Source of the DNA: Eutrigla gurnardus
Lineage: Eukaryota; Chordata; Actinopteri; Perciformes; Triglidae
Length of the DNA: 64,000 bases
Reading direction: 5' to 3'
Assembly: GCA_963514095.1 (NCBI GenBank)
Contig: OY741273.1
Location: 19,960,546-20,024,545 of the forward strand
Position numbers and translations under genes: made by a program. The stretch's first letter is position 1, and every line of letters starts with the position of its first letter. Below the pieces are notes generated by a model. That model saw only the letters and a program-made list of their open reading frames with translations, searched no databases and was not told the origin of the DNA. This document shows, piece by piece, positions 12,830 to 23,987 of the stretch.

Positions 12830-13708
12830 GCGACGCACCAACTTTCCTCATCCTCTCCTCTCCCGACTCCCCTCCGGATGCACAGCAGCATCCTCCCCGC
12901 GGTTACGCGGCTGCATCGCAGTGCGTTTGGCGGGCTGCGTTTATTTGTTGAGTTATGCATTTTTGTTGTTGTTTTGCGGCCAATTTCATTTTCTACAAGA
13001 TTAAAAGTGAGCAAGGATGAGTCTTGCTTTGCTCAAGGTTGTCAACTTTTTCATCTCAGTGAGTTGTGATAAGAATGTAATATTTATATAACATGCATTA
13101 ACATCCCGTGTCGTCGCCACGGGGCTTTCGGTGCTCGGTAATTTCGTGCCGGGTGGGATTTACACGAGCTTAGACGCCTTCTCTGACACGACGCGCGGCG
13201 CGGTCACTCAGACTCCCCGGTCTCCCCACTTCATCCACGATCAGCCCGATAAAAGCCAAGTGCGTCACGTCGTCCGGGGGGGCTTTTTTTTTGTTATCGC
13301 GAGTGGGGAAATTAAGGGGAAAGACGGCGATTGTAACGCTTCTCGACACAGATGAGACGCTCGGCGTCCAAGTCCAGCTAGGTGGAGTTTATTTTATTGT
13401 ATTTTTTTGTTTCCTCTGTCATAACCTCGCATCCCACTTAATCACTTCATAGACAATGCAAGCTGTCAGCTCCCCGGCTCTGTCATGCTGCTGGGCAGTT
13501 GTCGACGACCACGTGATCCGAGCCATGTGTTCGTGGCAGGCTTTTAATGCAAGGGGATTTAGATTTGGTTGGTTTTTGTAAACAAGGCGCTTTGCCTCCC
13601 TCCCCTGTCTTCTCCCTCTCCCCCCTCTTTCACATTATTGGGATTCACTGTCGCGCAGTCCAGTGGTATAATAGGCTGCACACCAAACACTCAATCACAT
13701 TGATTCCC

Positions 13709-13739
13709 CTCTCTCTCTCTCTCTCCCCCCCCCCCCCCC
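13709..13739. repeat. (CT)8 followed by C15
   Basis: A pyrimidine tract in the first kilobase of the lsamp intron. It is not followed by an exon, so it is not a splice acceptor tract that I can support. Confidence 0.95.
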
Positions 13740-13928
13740 TCACTCCTTCTCCATGTCTTCTCCCCCACATCCACGTTTTATTTACAGTAGCCAGCCACCC
13801 AGAGCTCCCTAATGAGTGTGAGGATACAGAATGCAATTTATGGGATACCTTTAACACAGGCTGCAGCCTGCAGACAAAAAATGCATGTTCCCTCACCATT
13901 TGCTTATGCAGCTGCACACCCCCAACCG

Positions 13929-13932
<4 letters not shown>

Positions 13933-13960
<28 letters not shown>
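13933..13960. repeat. (CA)14 microsatellite
   Basis: A short uninterrupted CA run in the intron. Confidence 0.95.
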
Positions 13961-14234
13961 TGCGGGAGGAATAAATCCCTGTAATGGATTCCTTCTTGCA
14001 ACCAGGTGTCATCCATTCAGGTACCTGCAGATCAAATTAGTCAATTGACTCAGTCACTGTTGAACTCACAAGGGGTCACAGCTATTTGTTTCACTCCTCC
14101 AGAATCCAATTGAGTGCGTCTTTGCTATATTCAGCTGTTTAGTCACCCAGTCGCTCTCCTTTTAGAGGCGATGGCAGGCTTTGCACTTAGCCAGAGCCAA
14201 ATTAGATTCCCCTTTCCAAGAAGTCGCTAGCATC

Positions 14235-14370
14235 CTCAGCCGGCTATTTGACCATTATCTCTGATAAACGATGCGAGGATAATTATCTGCAGTAATCACT
14301 CTGGGGGGAGCATCATAATTAATGCAATGTTTATAATGTATCTCTTTGGCATTATTGATCAGTTTTATTT
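14235..14370. promoter_or_regulatory. lsamp: Candidate conserved non-coding element (unproven)
   Basis: This unique, non-repetitive AT-rich block has dense homeodomain-like cores and GATA-like sites (ATTATCTCTGATAAACG, GGATAATTATCTGCAGTAAT, CATAATTAATGC). It lies 1.4 kb downstream of lsamp exon 1, where brain enhancers of IgLON genes could sit. The call rests on motif density only; no alignment is available. Confidence 0.25.
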
Positions 14371-16651
14371 ATTGTCAGTCGAGCAACGATAAACTGCAAC
14401 CCGGACCCCCGTGGCTTCATTGAAAAGAACAACCATTTTTCACACCCAGTTTCCACCTGACTAATTAGATATGGGAGGTGGAGGGAAGAGGAGAAACAAA
14501 CAACCGAGAATGAAAAAAAAAAAAACATTAGGCCTAAATCGCAAGAACTTTGAGCAGAGTTGGGAGGCCGTCGGCTAGTAATTTGTCGAGCTACACAGTG
14601 TTTCTGATTCCATAAGCTGAGTTTTGTGAAGGCTGAGGGGTTATTGGTGACCCGGGGGGCGTAATAAGGCCCGTGCTCCTTTAGTGGAGCCCGCGGCCGC
14701 GGTTTTGACATTCATTGCACGACGGGAGAGATGCATGAGTAGAGAAACGGCATGGGGGGCCAAACAGCCACTGTGACAGAACACACAGCGGCAGGCCTCG
14801 CTGCTGAAATGAGAAACTCAATTTATTTTTTTTTACCAGAGCTCTAGGACTGTATAGTGATGAATACATAAACAAACTAAGTCTGTTCTCTGTATGCTTA
14901 ACACTTCCAGATTTTCAGTGTGGCTCGCTGTGAAATCTGAAAAGGTGCATACATATACTGTCGAATATATCATACTTTTCACTTAAACAAAAAACACATT
15001 TAAAAGCAATGAGGTCACAGTGTAAATACTCCGTAGATCAAGCTCAATTAGCATATTTGATCACCCCAGCCCGCTTCTTTCGTTCTGACATAATGCTTTG
15101 TTCGCACGATCTCATTTCCCCTCATCAAAAGTGAACACAAACTAAATCCTGTGAAAGATCGCTGACAAATCTCAGGGAGCAGCCGAGAATTCGAATAGTC
15201 TAACAAGACATGCTGTGGTTGCATGTTCTCTTTCCAGTTCGTGTAGGATATAAAGATTTAGCCACTCTAAACCTTTGAACTCGTTCGCCTAAGACTGTCA
15301 TCAAGGGGTTAATCTGAAAGAGATTATTCTTCCGAAGACGGTCACTATGTTGGACTGGCTCAGACAAACGTAGTCGCAGCAGCATGTGCAACACAGCGTG
15401 AACCAGGGGTCATCAGATGTGCTCCAACAACACCCTGCAAGTACATCGGTGGTAAGGTTTTGTAATATAGTTCCCGCCGTACTGGTCTTGTGTAACAGGC
15501 TTTTCTCAGAAGTAACCAGCGTGCTGCATCAAGTTCTCCATTTTAATGATCCAGTGGCTGCGTTGAGTTCAAAAGATTACTGACTATCAGGGCTTTACAT
15601 TTGGCCCTCAAGCTGTCTTCTCGCTCTGAAGGGAGGATTTTTTATTTGAATTTTGAATTTTTATCTCAAAGTGTCGTTTGCCCCTGGAAAGCGTGAACAT
15701 AAGCCCTGGCATATTAAATCTAGATCTGTATCCGAGCCATCGTGTTTCAGACCTATGAGATTTAGGTCACTGAAAAACACCCCATATTTCCGAACCCCCT
15801 TTCATGTTTTTTTATCCTTTTTTTTCTTCTTTTTTTTACAAGGATGACGCCAACAAGTGAAATCAAATTCTCCTTCACAATATGAATCTGAGGAGAAAAA
15901 CAAGAAAAGTTCCCCCACATTTCTTCAAGCCATTTCTGAGTCACAATAGTTTACTTTTTAATTGCTTTTTTTGTATTTGTGTGTGTGTGTGTGTCCCTCA
16001 CAATGCCATTGCCTTTAGGGGTAAGGTTGCAATGTCAGGCGAATAACGGATAATTGACAATTGCTTATTAAAGCATTAATGACAGTCTCTGTGATTGCTC
16101 TCCTCTGGGTCAATTATCTGCACTTTGACAATACACTTCGCCTGGCTTGTTACTTTCAGGGAAGATGATGCTGCACTTGTGCCGAGCCCCAGAGGATCTT
16201 CATCAAAATGTACCCCAGAACTCTGCCTTTAATTAGAGTCGGAGTCAGCCAGATATTATGTGAAGTCTGCTAGAGGCTCCGACGCCACATAAGACACGAT
16301 GTTGGTCTAATTCAAGTTCCGACACGATCCGACGTGCGAGAATACAGCTATTTTTGATTTGCATTATTAAAACCTCAACTATTGAACTCCGATGGCTGAT
16401 GCATCTTTTGAGTGCTGCGGTGTGCGTCAGCCATACTCCAAACGGCTGCACTTGGAAACGGGATATCGGAAATTAGCAGACAGTTCCAGCGCACCCCGCT
16501 GTGAAAGAGGCTGATCATTTACTTCCACGGTGCACCACGTACCAATCCTACAGCACACTTATTGAAATCATGCAGTAACTGCCTGGAGCTAGTAGAACAA
16601 CAACATTCAGCAGGGGGGCAAGGGAGAACCTCGCCCTTCATAGTGAGAGTA

Positions 16652-16695
16652 AGGGCTGGATAATATATCAATATTTTATCGATATAAAGTGGTAT
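16652..16695. mobile_element. Truncated transposon end fragment
   Basis: AGGGCTGGATAATATATCAA followed by TATTTTATCGATAT resembles the TAGGGCTGGG(C)GATATATCGATATTTTATCGATAT terminus common in teleost hAT-like MITEs. Similarity stops after about 45 bases and no partner end is seen. Confidence 0.35.
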
Positions 16696-17632
16696 GTGAC
16701 GAGCTGTCGCCTCTAGACAGTAACCCTTGATTTGCTCTGGCGAGATGGTTGAGGTTAGGCATTGACCTTAAATAGTTAAGAGTGTTTGCAGGGTTAACAT
16801 CTACAAGACCCAGGTCAAAATCAAGGTGGCGGATGGGCATGTTGACTTACTGCTCTGAACAACACAGAAATAGAATAGGAGTAGAACAGTGTTTGCAGCA
16901 AGCTGACTTTCGTAAACTAAACTTACTTTTGGCAAGTCATGGACTCACCTGGGGGAGAGGTTTTGCAGTAGCGGTTAAAAATGCAAGAAACTTTTTTTAT
17001 TTTATTTTTTAAACATGGGCTGTCAATGGGATGATGAAGAGGCAGAAACAACTTTTTATTATTATTTTATTTTTACAAAGACAGTTTGATTAAGGTGACA
17101 GCTGGAGCTACCACCTGGTACAATAACAGATTATTCTGATCCTTTGTATACCTGGGTGCGTGAGGCTGCAACCTGCACTGCGTTGATAAAGTATTGTGGA
17201 TAAAACTTTCATTAAAAATTGGAGACACACACTCTACATGGGCTCACCATCCAGTGTGTTTACTGCTTGCCACCATTCCACCAAACTGATCTGCAATCAC
17301 CGATCCTTGCTGTCACATTAAGTTATGATGGAAACGCAGTGCATATATTCATTTTCACACTCCATACAAAGATTAGGTAAGGTGATATTGTGGGCAATAG
17401 AGACCAGGCTGTATTCCAAGTGGAGGGAGGGAAACAGAGGACAAAACAGATCAATTTCTGAATTTCCGGGCAGAGGGCAACAGTGCAACATAATTTGAGA
17501 TGTCCAGACCCCAGGGGGGCTCTATATTTCTCTCTACAGCTCCTCACATTGGAGTGCTGCCTTTTTCTTCTTTTTTTTTCACAGTTTAGATCCTCCCTAG
17601 GCATTTCTCACTCCCTCTGTCTCTTCATCGCT

Positions 17633-17645
17633 CCCCCCCCCCCCC
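17633..17645. repeat. Poly-C tract, 13 bases
   Basis: A homopolymer C run within a CT-rich stretch. Confidence 0.9.
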
Positions 17646-19937
17646 TTCTTTTTCTCTTTCTCTCTGCCAGCATTGAATTGTCCAGCTGTGCTGTCTTAAC
17701 CTGATTCACAGACCAAACTGAACGGGTCAGACGAGGGGAAAACGTGGGGGAGAAGGGGGGAGTTTATGAGGATGATAAAAATTGGGAAAAAAACGAAGAA
17801 TGATGGCTGAAGAGCCCTTACTAAAAGAGAGAGAGAGACAATCAGAGGGGAAGAGAGAAGAGGATGATGGGTAGAATTAGAGTGGGATGGAGGGAGGAGG
17901 GCAGGGACACAGTATTAGTACAATCAGCACAATAATCCCTTCTGTTCCAGCCTGGGCCGGCGTAGGATTTTCAAATCAATTTCATTTTCACTCATGATGC
18001 TACAGTGGGAGAGCTGAGTGGCTGCCAGTTGGGTCATTATCGTCTTGTCCCCATTTTGGCATGGGCCCGGAGCAGAGGTGAGGGGGGTTTGGTTGATATT
18101 TTGCCAATTCTACAAAGTTTTGTGAAGGCTTTTGGAGTGGCTCTGAGTAATCACAAGTTCCAGAGGCTTTCATCTTGGTCAGTAGGATCTGAATAATGGC
18201 CCCGGCAGAGACTGTGAAGTCCTTTGACGTCGCAGATGAACAGAGTTCTGACGCTTCTTGTCTGAAGCACGCAGTCCATTACAGATCGGTTGTGCTCTCT
18301 GGGCCTCTTTTCAAAGGCGTCCCCTGCCAGATGTGCTTCGGCCCGTAGTTTGATGTTTGCTGGTTTGTCATCACAAAACCTACCGGGACACTTTGGAGCT
18401 CTTCATTATGCATTTTCAACGTGCTGTTCTGAATTACTCACCCAAGAAAACCAGACCTGATTTTTTATACAATGCCGTGCTTCTCCCAGAGAAGCAATTC
18501 CACTCCATTTCCCCCTTTACCTAGGCTTTTGTTGGGCTGGCCAGACTGTCTTTAAGTGCATATTTAAGATACTCAGCAGTTTCTTGCATACCTATAGGCA
18601 ATGGCAGTAGACGTGGAGCGGAAGAGTATTCTTATTGCTCTCAGAAAAACCTCAGAGTATTTCAAGGAGCTGCAGTAGCAACGCATTCTCATTCCCAAAT
18701 ACCGATGCTTGCTCAGTGGCCCTCTAGTGGCAGTTTTGGACAGCTTGTCAGTTTCCATTTATTACATGAATAGTTTTTTTTTTTTTTCCAAAATAAACAA
18801 CAACAATACCACTTAGAAAGGTTCAGGGGAAAAAGTGAGGTTGACCGAAAAAACTCAGGTGTGTGACGAGTCACGACTAACGTGACTTGTTGGACTGTTT
18901 CAACTAACATACTTTGCTGCTGTCTGGTATATAGCAACACTTTGTGTACATGGTCCCCACTTTACTGTGTGATTGCATCTTCAGCTCAGCTAGGATTTGT
19001 CATTGTAATGGAGCTGCCATCTTTCAGAGTTTTAGCATGATAACTTGCGTGCCATCATGATTAATGACAAAATCACTAAAGCTCGTTTACAAAGGGCTTC
19101 ACTAGCTGTACTGTTAACCAACCAGTTTGCAGCATTTAGCTGTTACGTAAAAATCTAAAAGAAAAATTGCCACAAGCACCACTGTTGAGCTCAGCTCAGC
19201 TGGAATGATGGAAGCAGGTTAAATCAGCGAGTGAGGATGACTTCAAATTAAAGCTGAACATGTGGGTTTTAGCCAGGATGACTCCCGTCGCTGCAGCTGT
19301 AAATCCACATGGCTTTAAAGCAGATTAGAGGCCTGCAGTAAGTATAACTCCCGGACGAGCACACTCATTGTTTACCTCACATCGTTTCCAAGATCAGCAA
19401 AAGTCTGCTTGCTGACCCACTAGCACATACTGTGCAAGATGGCCTCACGCTGTGGTGATAAATGTGTGGTTTGAGAGTGGTGGCGATGTCATCGCTGGAT
19501 GAAGGCGCCCACTTTGGCAAACCTGCAGCCAAAAACAGATACTGTGTTTACACACATCTCAATTACTGTGCTTGAGAGGTCAAGGTCTCAAACACAAGAT
19601 GGTCAGCAGTTTTAACCTGCTCTGCTTACAAACAGTTATTACAAGCGCCATGTTAGCCGAGGCCGTCTGTATTATTTAAATGCTCGTAATGTAGTGGTAC
19701 CTTTCCTTTCCTGAATGGTAGTTTGTTTTAAAAAGTTAGTATTTCTAAATGAATATAATATGCTTTGCTTTGGTATTACCACAAGAATAATAATTCTCCC
19801 TTAATGGCACTAAATGAATACTGGCTATCCCTCCATATAAAAAAATAAATTACAAGTGTTAATAGTGTCAACATAACTCAAGGCTTTCTAACTCAGAATA
19901 TGTTCCTCCTTCTAAAGTGAGGACGTTCTCCTAACTA

Positions 19938-20321
19938 ATTCACTAGCAGTTTGACACATATTAACCCACAGCCTATTCTAAACTTGCCCCCTCTTCACAC
20001 TTAGTGAATCCATTATAGCACAGAAATACTGCAATTAAGAACAGTCTTAAAGGATGGGTAACACCTTGAAGAAAAAATGAAGGCCTATAGAGATGCACAG
20101 AAAAAAGCATCGGCATGCACAGTAGTATCTCCTTTATTTGTGAACTACTTCAGAGATATTCAAAACTTTCTGTTAAAATGTTAATTTGTTCAAGGGAATA
20201 AAACCTGTGCATCTCAATAGACCTCCATGTTTCAAGGTGTAACCTTGTGGTATAATGGATTTACCAAGTGTGAAGAGCAGGCAACCTGTGTGGGTCAATA
20301 AGAGTCAAACTACTAGTGAAT
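19938..20321. mobile_element. Foldback (long imperfect inverted repeat) element, 384 bp
   Basis: The left arm starting ATTCACTAGCAGTTTGACAC pairs with the inverse of the right arm ending CTAGTGAAT. Matching blocks persist inward: CTCTTCACACTT with AAGTGTGAAGAG, GAATCCATTATA with TATAATGGATTT, AACACCTTGAA with TTCAAGGTGTAA, and GAGATGCACAG with CTGTGCATCTC. The arms therefore extend about 165 bases each at roughly three-quarters identity by eye. This is the structure of an old MITE or foldback transposon. Its RNA would form a long hairpin. No target duplication is clear and the family is unknown to me. Confidence 0.7.
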
Positions 20322-21524
20322 CACTTATGAGCAAGACCTTACTTTAAAACTGTCTAATGTATTCTAGATGTCTTGCAGCTAATGGCTGCAGCAAGAAGAG
20401 AGCTTTGATAAGAACAGCAATGTAGAAGTAATCTGCCTATTATGATTTCTTGGCTCAAAACTGAAAAACAATCTACCATTGCTACTTATTACCAAGGTTT
20501 CTCTGAGTTTCATATGGTCAGGTGTTATCTGCTTTATTTCAAAGTAGCCAAAAAGTAGCGTAGGGTGGTATTTAAAAGCTATGTTTCCATGATGTGGTGA
20601 AGGCTGCAGTTTAAATTGGAATTGCCAAATGTGCTTTAGATGTATTTTTGAAGTGGGTCTATCTACAGAAATCAGGACAACAATTGATTATATCCACATT
20701 ACATTTTTAAATGAATTGTTAATTAAATGGATAAAATGAGAAAAGCTCAAATGAGACTGATTGATCCCATCAGTGAAATCTACAATGGAAGCAATTAGCA
20801 AGCGAGGGGGAAAACAGTTAGGTTCTGGGGATGGCGGCAACTTTTGTTAACAAAAATGTGCCTGTTTTGAACAAAAAAAACATCTTTATTTGTGATTCGA
20901 CACATTTTGCATGACATTATGCATGAAACAATTGTCTCAAAGTGCAGTTGGCGCATTTTCATTTTCATTTCGTTTCAGGTTGATGAAGCTCTCTTTGAAG
21001 TGATAGGTGTTTTTTATTTTCAAACATCAGCGTAATCATCCTGAGATGGCTTTGAATTGAGACACATTTACTATCCAGCATTGTTGTTCTAAGTGGGTTT
21101 TCAGACGCATAATAATATTCTGCATTGGTATTCATACCAGTGTGATGTTGAGTCAACCTCGGGGGAAAACTCTTCAAATTTGTTTCAAAGTGGCCTTAAT
21201 GGCAACGTGTTTTGATCTGCATTATCCTACTGAGTTTTGCTTTCCATTTCAAGAGAAAGGGATATGAAAAAAGCCACAGTGGTAAAGGTGTAGAAGATTA
21301 ATTAGAGTTTCTCTCTTGAGCATTTGGCATTTGAGGAATTGGTTGGATGACTCTGTGGCCTACTTGCTCTGTGTTCCCCTCTGATTTGTGTGGCATAAAT
21401 GTGTCGGAGGCATAAAAAAAAAGTTAAAATGAAACTTTTTAAATTGAAACGGCTCATTCAATTTGACTTTTTTGGCATTAGCATTACCAGGCAGTGAAGG
21501 AGAATGAGAAGTCGGTCGTGCTCG

Positions 21525-21665
21525 TCTCATTTGCCGTTTATTATTCCCATTAAATTAAATTAAATCCTCGACGACATTGTTTTCATTTGGCTGGAATCTC
21601 ATATGTGTCTCGGCATGGTGCACAATTACCTCCAATTATATTAGGTCCCCCGGTGAGTAGTTCAG
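21525..21665. promoter_or_regulatory. Candidate conserved non-coding element (unproven)
   Basis: Unique sequence with repeated TTAAATTAAATTAAA, GGCTGGAATCTCATATGTG and CACAATTACCTCCAATTATA phrases, without microsatellite or transposon character. Clusters of TAAT/ATTA cores with E-box-like CATATG suggest a developmental enhancer, but this is a guess from composition. Confidence 0.2.
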
Positions 21666-23942
21666 ATATTGATTACTGCTAGCCCCCCATTCATGAACCT
21701 TCCTCTACCCTTTTTTTTTTAATGTACCATTGACCCTCAACACAGCCTCCTTGTCAGCAGCCACCTCTGGGCTTGATGAGAGCTCCATCTGACTGACTCG
21801 GGAGTACATCACAGGCTTGACTACAGTCATTCATTATCGCCTGATGTTCAGCACTTAAACTGCATTAGCTAAAGCGCCGTGGTGCGCTCACACTTAAAAG
21901 GCTGTTTGTGGTTAAAGTCTGTCTCATCACCTGAGGACAATGGGTGGCATTTGCTGGCGTCTGTCTGGCAGCGCATCGGGGAAAGAGCAGAAAGCAAATA
22001 AACCCTTCAGGATGAAGTGGTGGTTGGTAACTGTATAGGTTTTCACACCTGCCGCGGAATAAATGTGTAATAAAAGGGAACCTTATGTCACTTCCTGCCA
22101 CGTATCGGTACAACACGATAGATTCTACTTTTGTCATCTAACGTAAAAATGTGAAATCACACTAGAGGAGAATTAGGTCATAATGACACCATATTAGGAT
22201 GTCCTTTGGCTTGGTCTGGACCAATCGGCTGCTTTGATTAGTCTGTAGAATGAACCTCTATCATTTCACTCTTATTATGGATACATTTTAAATATAAACT
22301 GACATTGCAGACACCTATGTGTATAGAAAGATTTAAGGCCCCGGCATGAATAACGTTATGGGAGTTTTGACTAGGTAATCTCCGTTATACTGTAAATAAT
22401 TAAACCCGCAGTTTTCTCCAGCAGGTGCAGTAAACTCGTTTATGGCTGAGATTCATTGCTAAGTGGGTGCTGCAATGCATTTCCACAGCCATTTTCTAAT
22501 GTTAGAGTTTATACGTTGCCATCTTTAAAATGATTCATTTTTTTCCTGTATTGTCTGTTGTTTATGAGCATTATCATTCAATATCACCTGGCTCATAGTG
22601 GATACATAGCTTTCAAATCCACATTTTTTTGACCCGCGCTGTCTGTTTTACGTGTACCATAAGCATCCATACGCCGGAAAAGTTAATTTAAGTCGTGTTA
22701 AGTTTTCAATTTGCTTAATTGCTATAGCCTCTAAAATGCAGGAGTTTGCAAGAAATTTGCATTTTATTGCTTTGCCTCACACTGCCGGAGGACGTCATGC
22801 AATGTGGTGTGCCTGAAGTAAACATTGTACCCGAAAGATGAGGAACAGGTGGCCCAAGTACAAATACGCAGTTCCTTGGAGAGATGGCAGTAACAGCATT
22901 CTTTGTGTCTTCAAACAGCAAGGAAACAAAGGAAGGAAAGCGCTCAGCCTATTTAACCACGGCTCGGTTCAGAGTCTTTGCTCCAAAACAATGTCTGTTT
23001 TATTTCTTGAGGGCATTTTTATTCAATTTTTTATATCGCTGCAACTGAGACTGCCAAAAATAAATCATACACAGGAAATGATGGCGCTGTGGGTTGTGTG
23101 ATGCCTTTAAAAATTTAAACGTGGAGTTTTTCGTATTTAGGCTCGTCTTTGTTCATGTCATTGTGGCTTACATGGACTCCTACATGTGTCCATTTTGTTG
23201 TGTCCATGTGTGCGTTTCACTAGCACGTTTGTGTGAGAAGCCTACAGTGACTGGGTTAAAAGGATTAGAAGCCTCTGTGGTTATCCAATCAGCCGTGGCA
23301 GAATACACCAAAAAAGGGTTGGCAGACACCCCATTGACAGAACTGCAGACCACAATCATCTTTTTCTACCATATTGTATTATCAAAGAGGGGGCACGCCG
23401 CTCCATTACCATTTTTTTGGCTTGACTTACAATATTGGCATGAGACAATAAATGATATTCTCTAAAAAATTGACAGACCTTAGGAAGTTGCCTCATGTGT
23501 GTGTGGGGTGAGAAATACATCTTCCACCTCAGTGAGCTGTGTCCGTCTCACTTTCAGAGCATTGATTTTCCTTTTTTATCTTTTTTTTTTTTTTTGTCAG
23601 CACAAGACATGATTTTGCAACCCTCACCATGTTTTTTAGTACATCAACCCTCGGATTTGCTTTCAAACATTTGAAGATTACCTTGATTCTTCACCCATCT
23701 CCCTTTTGAAGACCCACCAGAGGCTACAGACATGAGAGACTGATGTTTTTGCAGGATTTGACGTCAAAACTGTAGTTACTTATTCCACTAAGCAAACCGA
23801 GTCTGATAATTAGAGGTGTAGCAGCGGAATAATCAACAATTCGGTAGAGCAGGTTGTGAGCTGTGATATCTGGTTAAAAAAAAGATGTTTTCTAACTCAA
23901 CCTGTTTGAACCGTCATTAGCATGCCGGGGAAAAATGTTAGG

Positions 23943-23945
<3 letters not shown>

Positions 23946-23984
<39 letters not shown>
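23946..23984. repeat. (TA)n microsatellite
   Basis: A pure TA run of about 39 bases. Confidence 0.96.

Positions 23985-23987
<3 letters not shown>

Larger units (their letters stand above)
12380..13370. promoter_or_regulatory. CpG-rich island around lsamp exon 1
   Basis: CpG dinucleotides are dense across the leader, the exon and the first 550 bases of the intron (for example GACGCGCGGCGCGG near 13190 and CGTCACGTCGTCCGG near 13263). The sequence on either side is AT-rich and CpG-poor. This is the pattern of an unmethylated vertebrate promoter island. The boundaries are estimated by eye. Confidence 0.65.
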
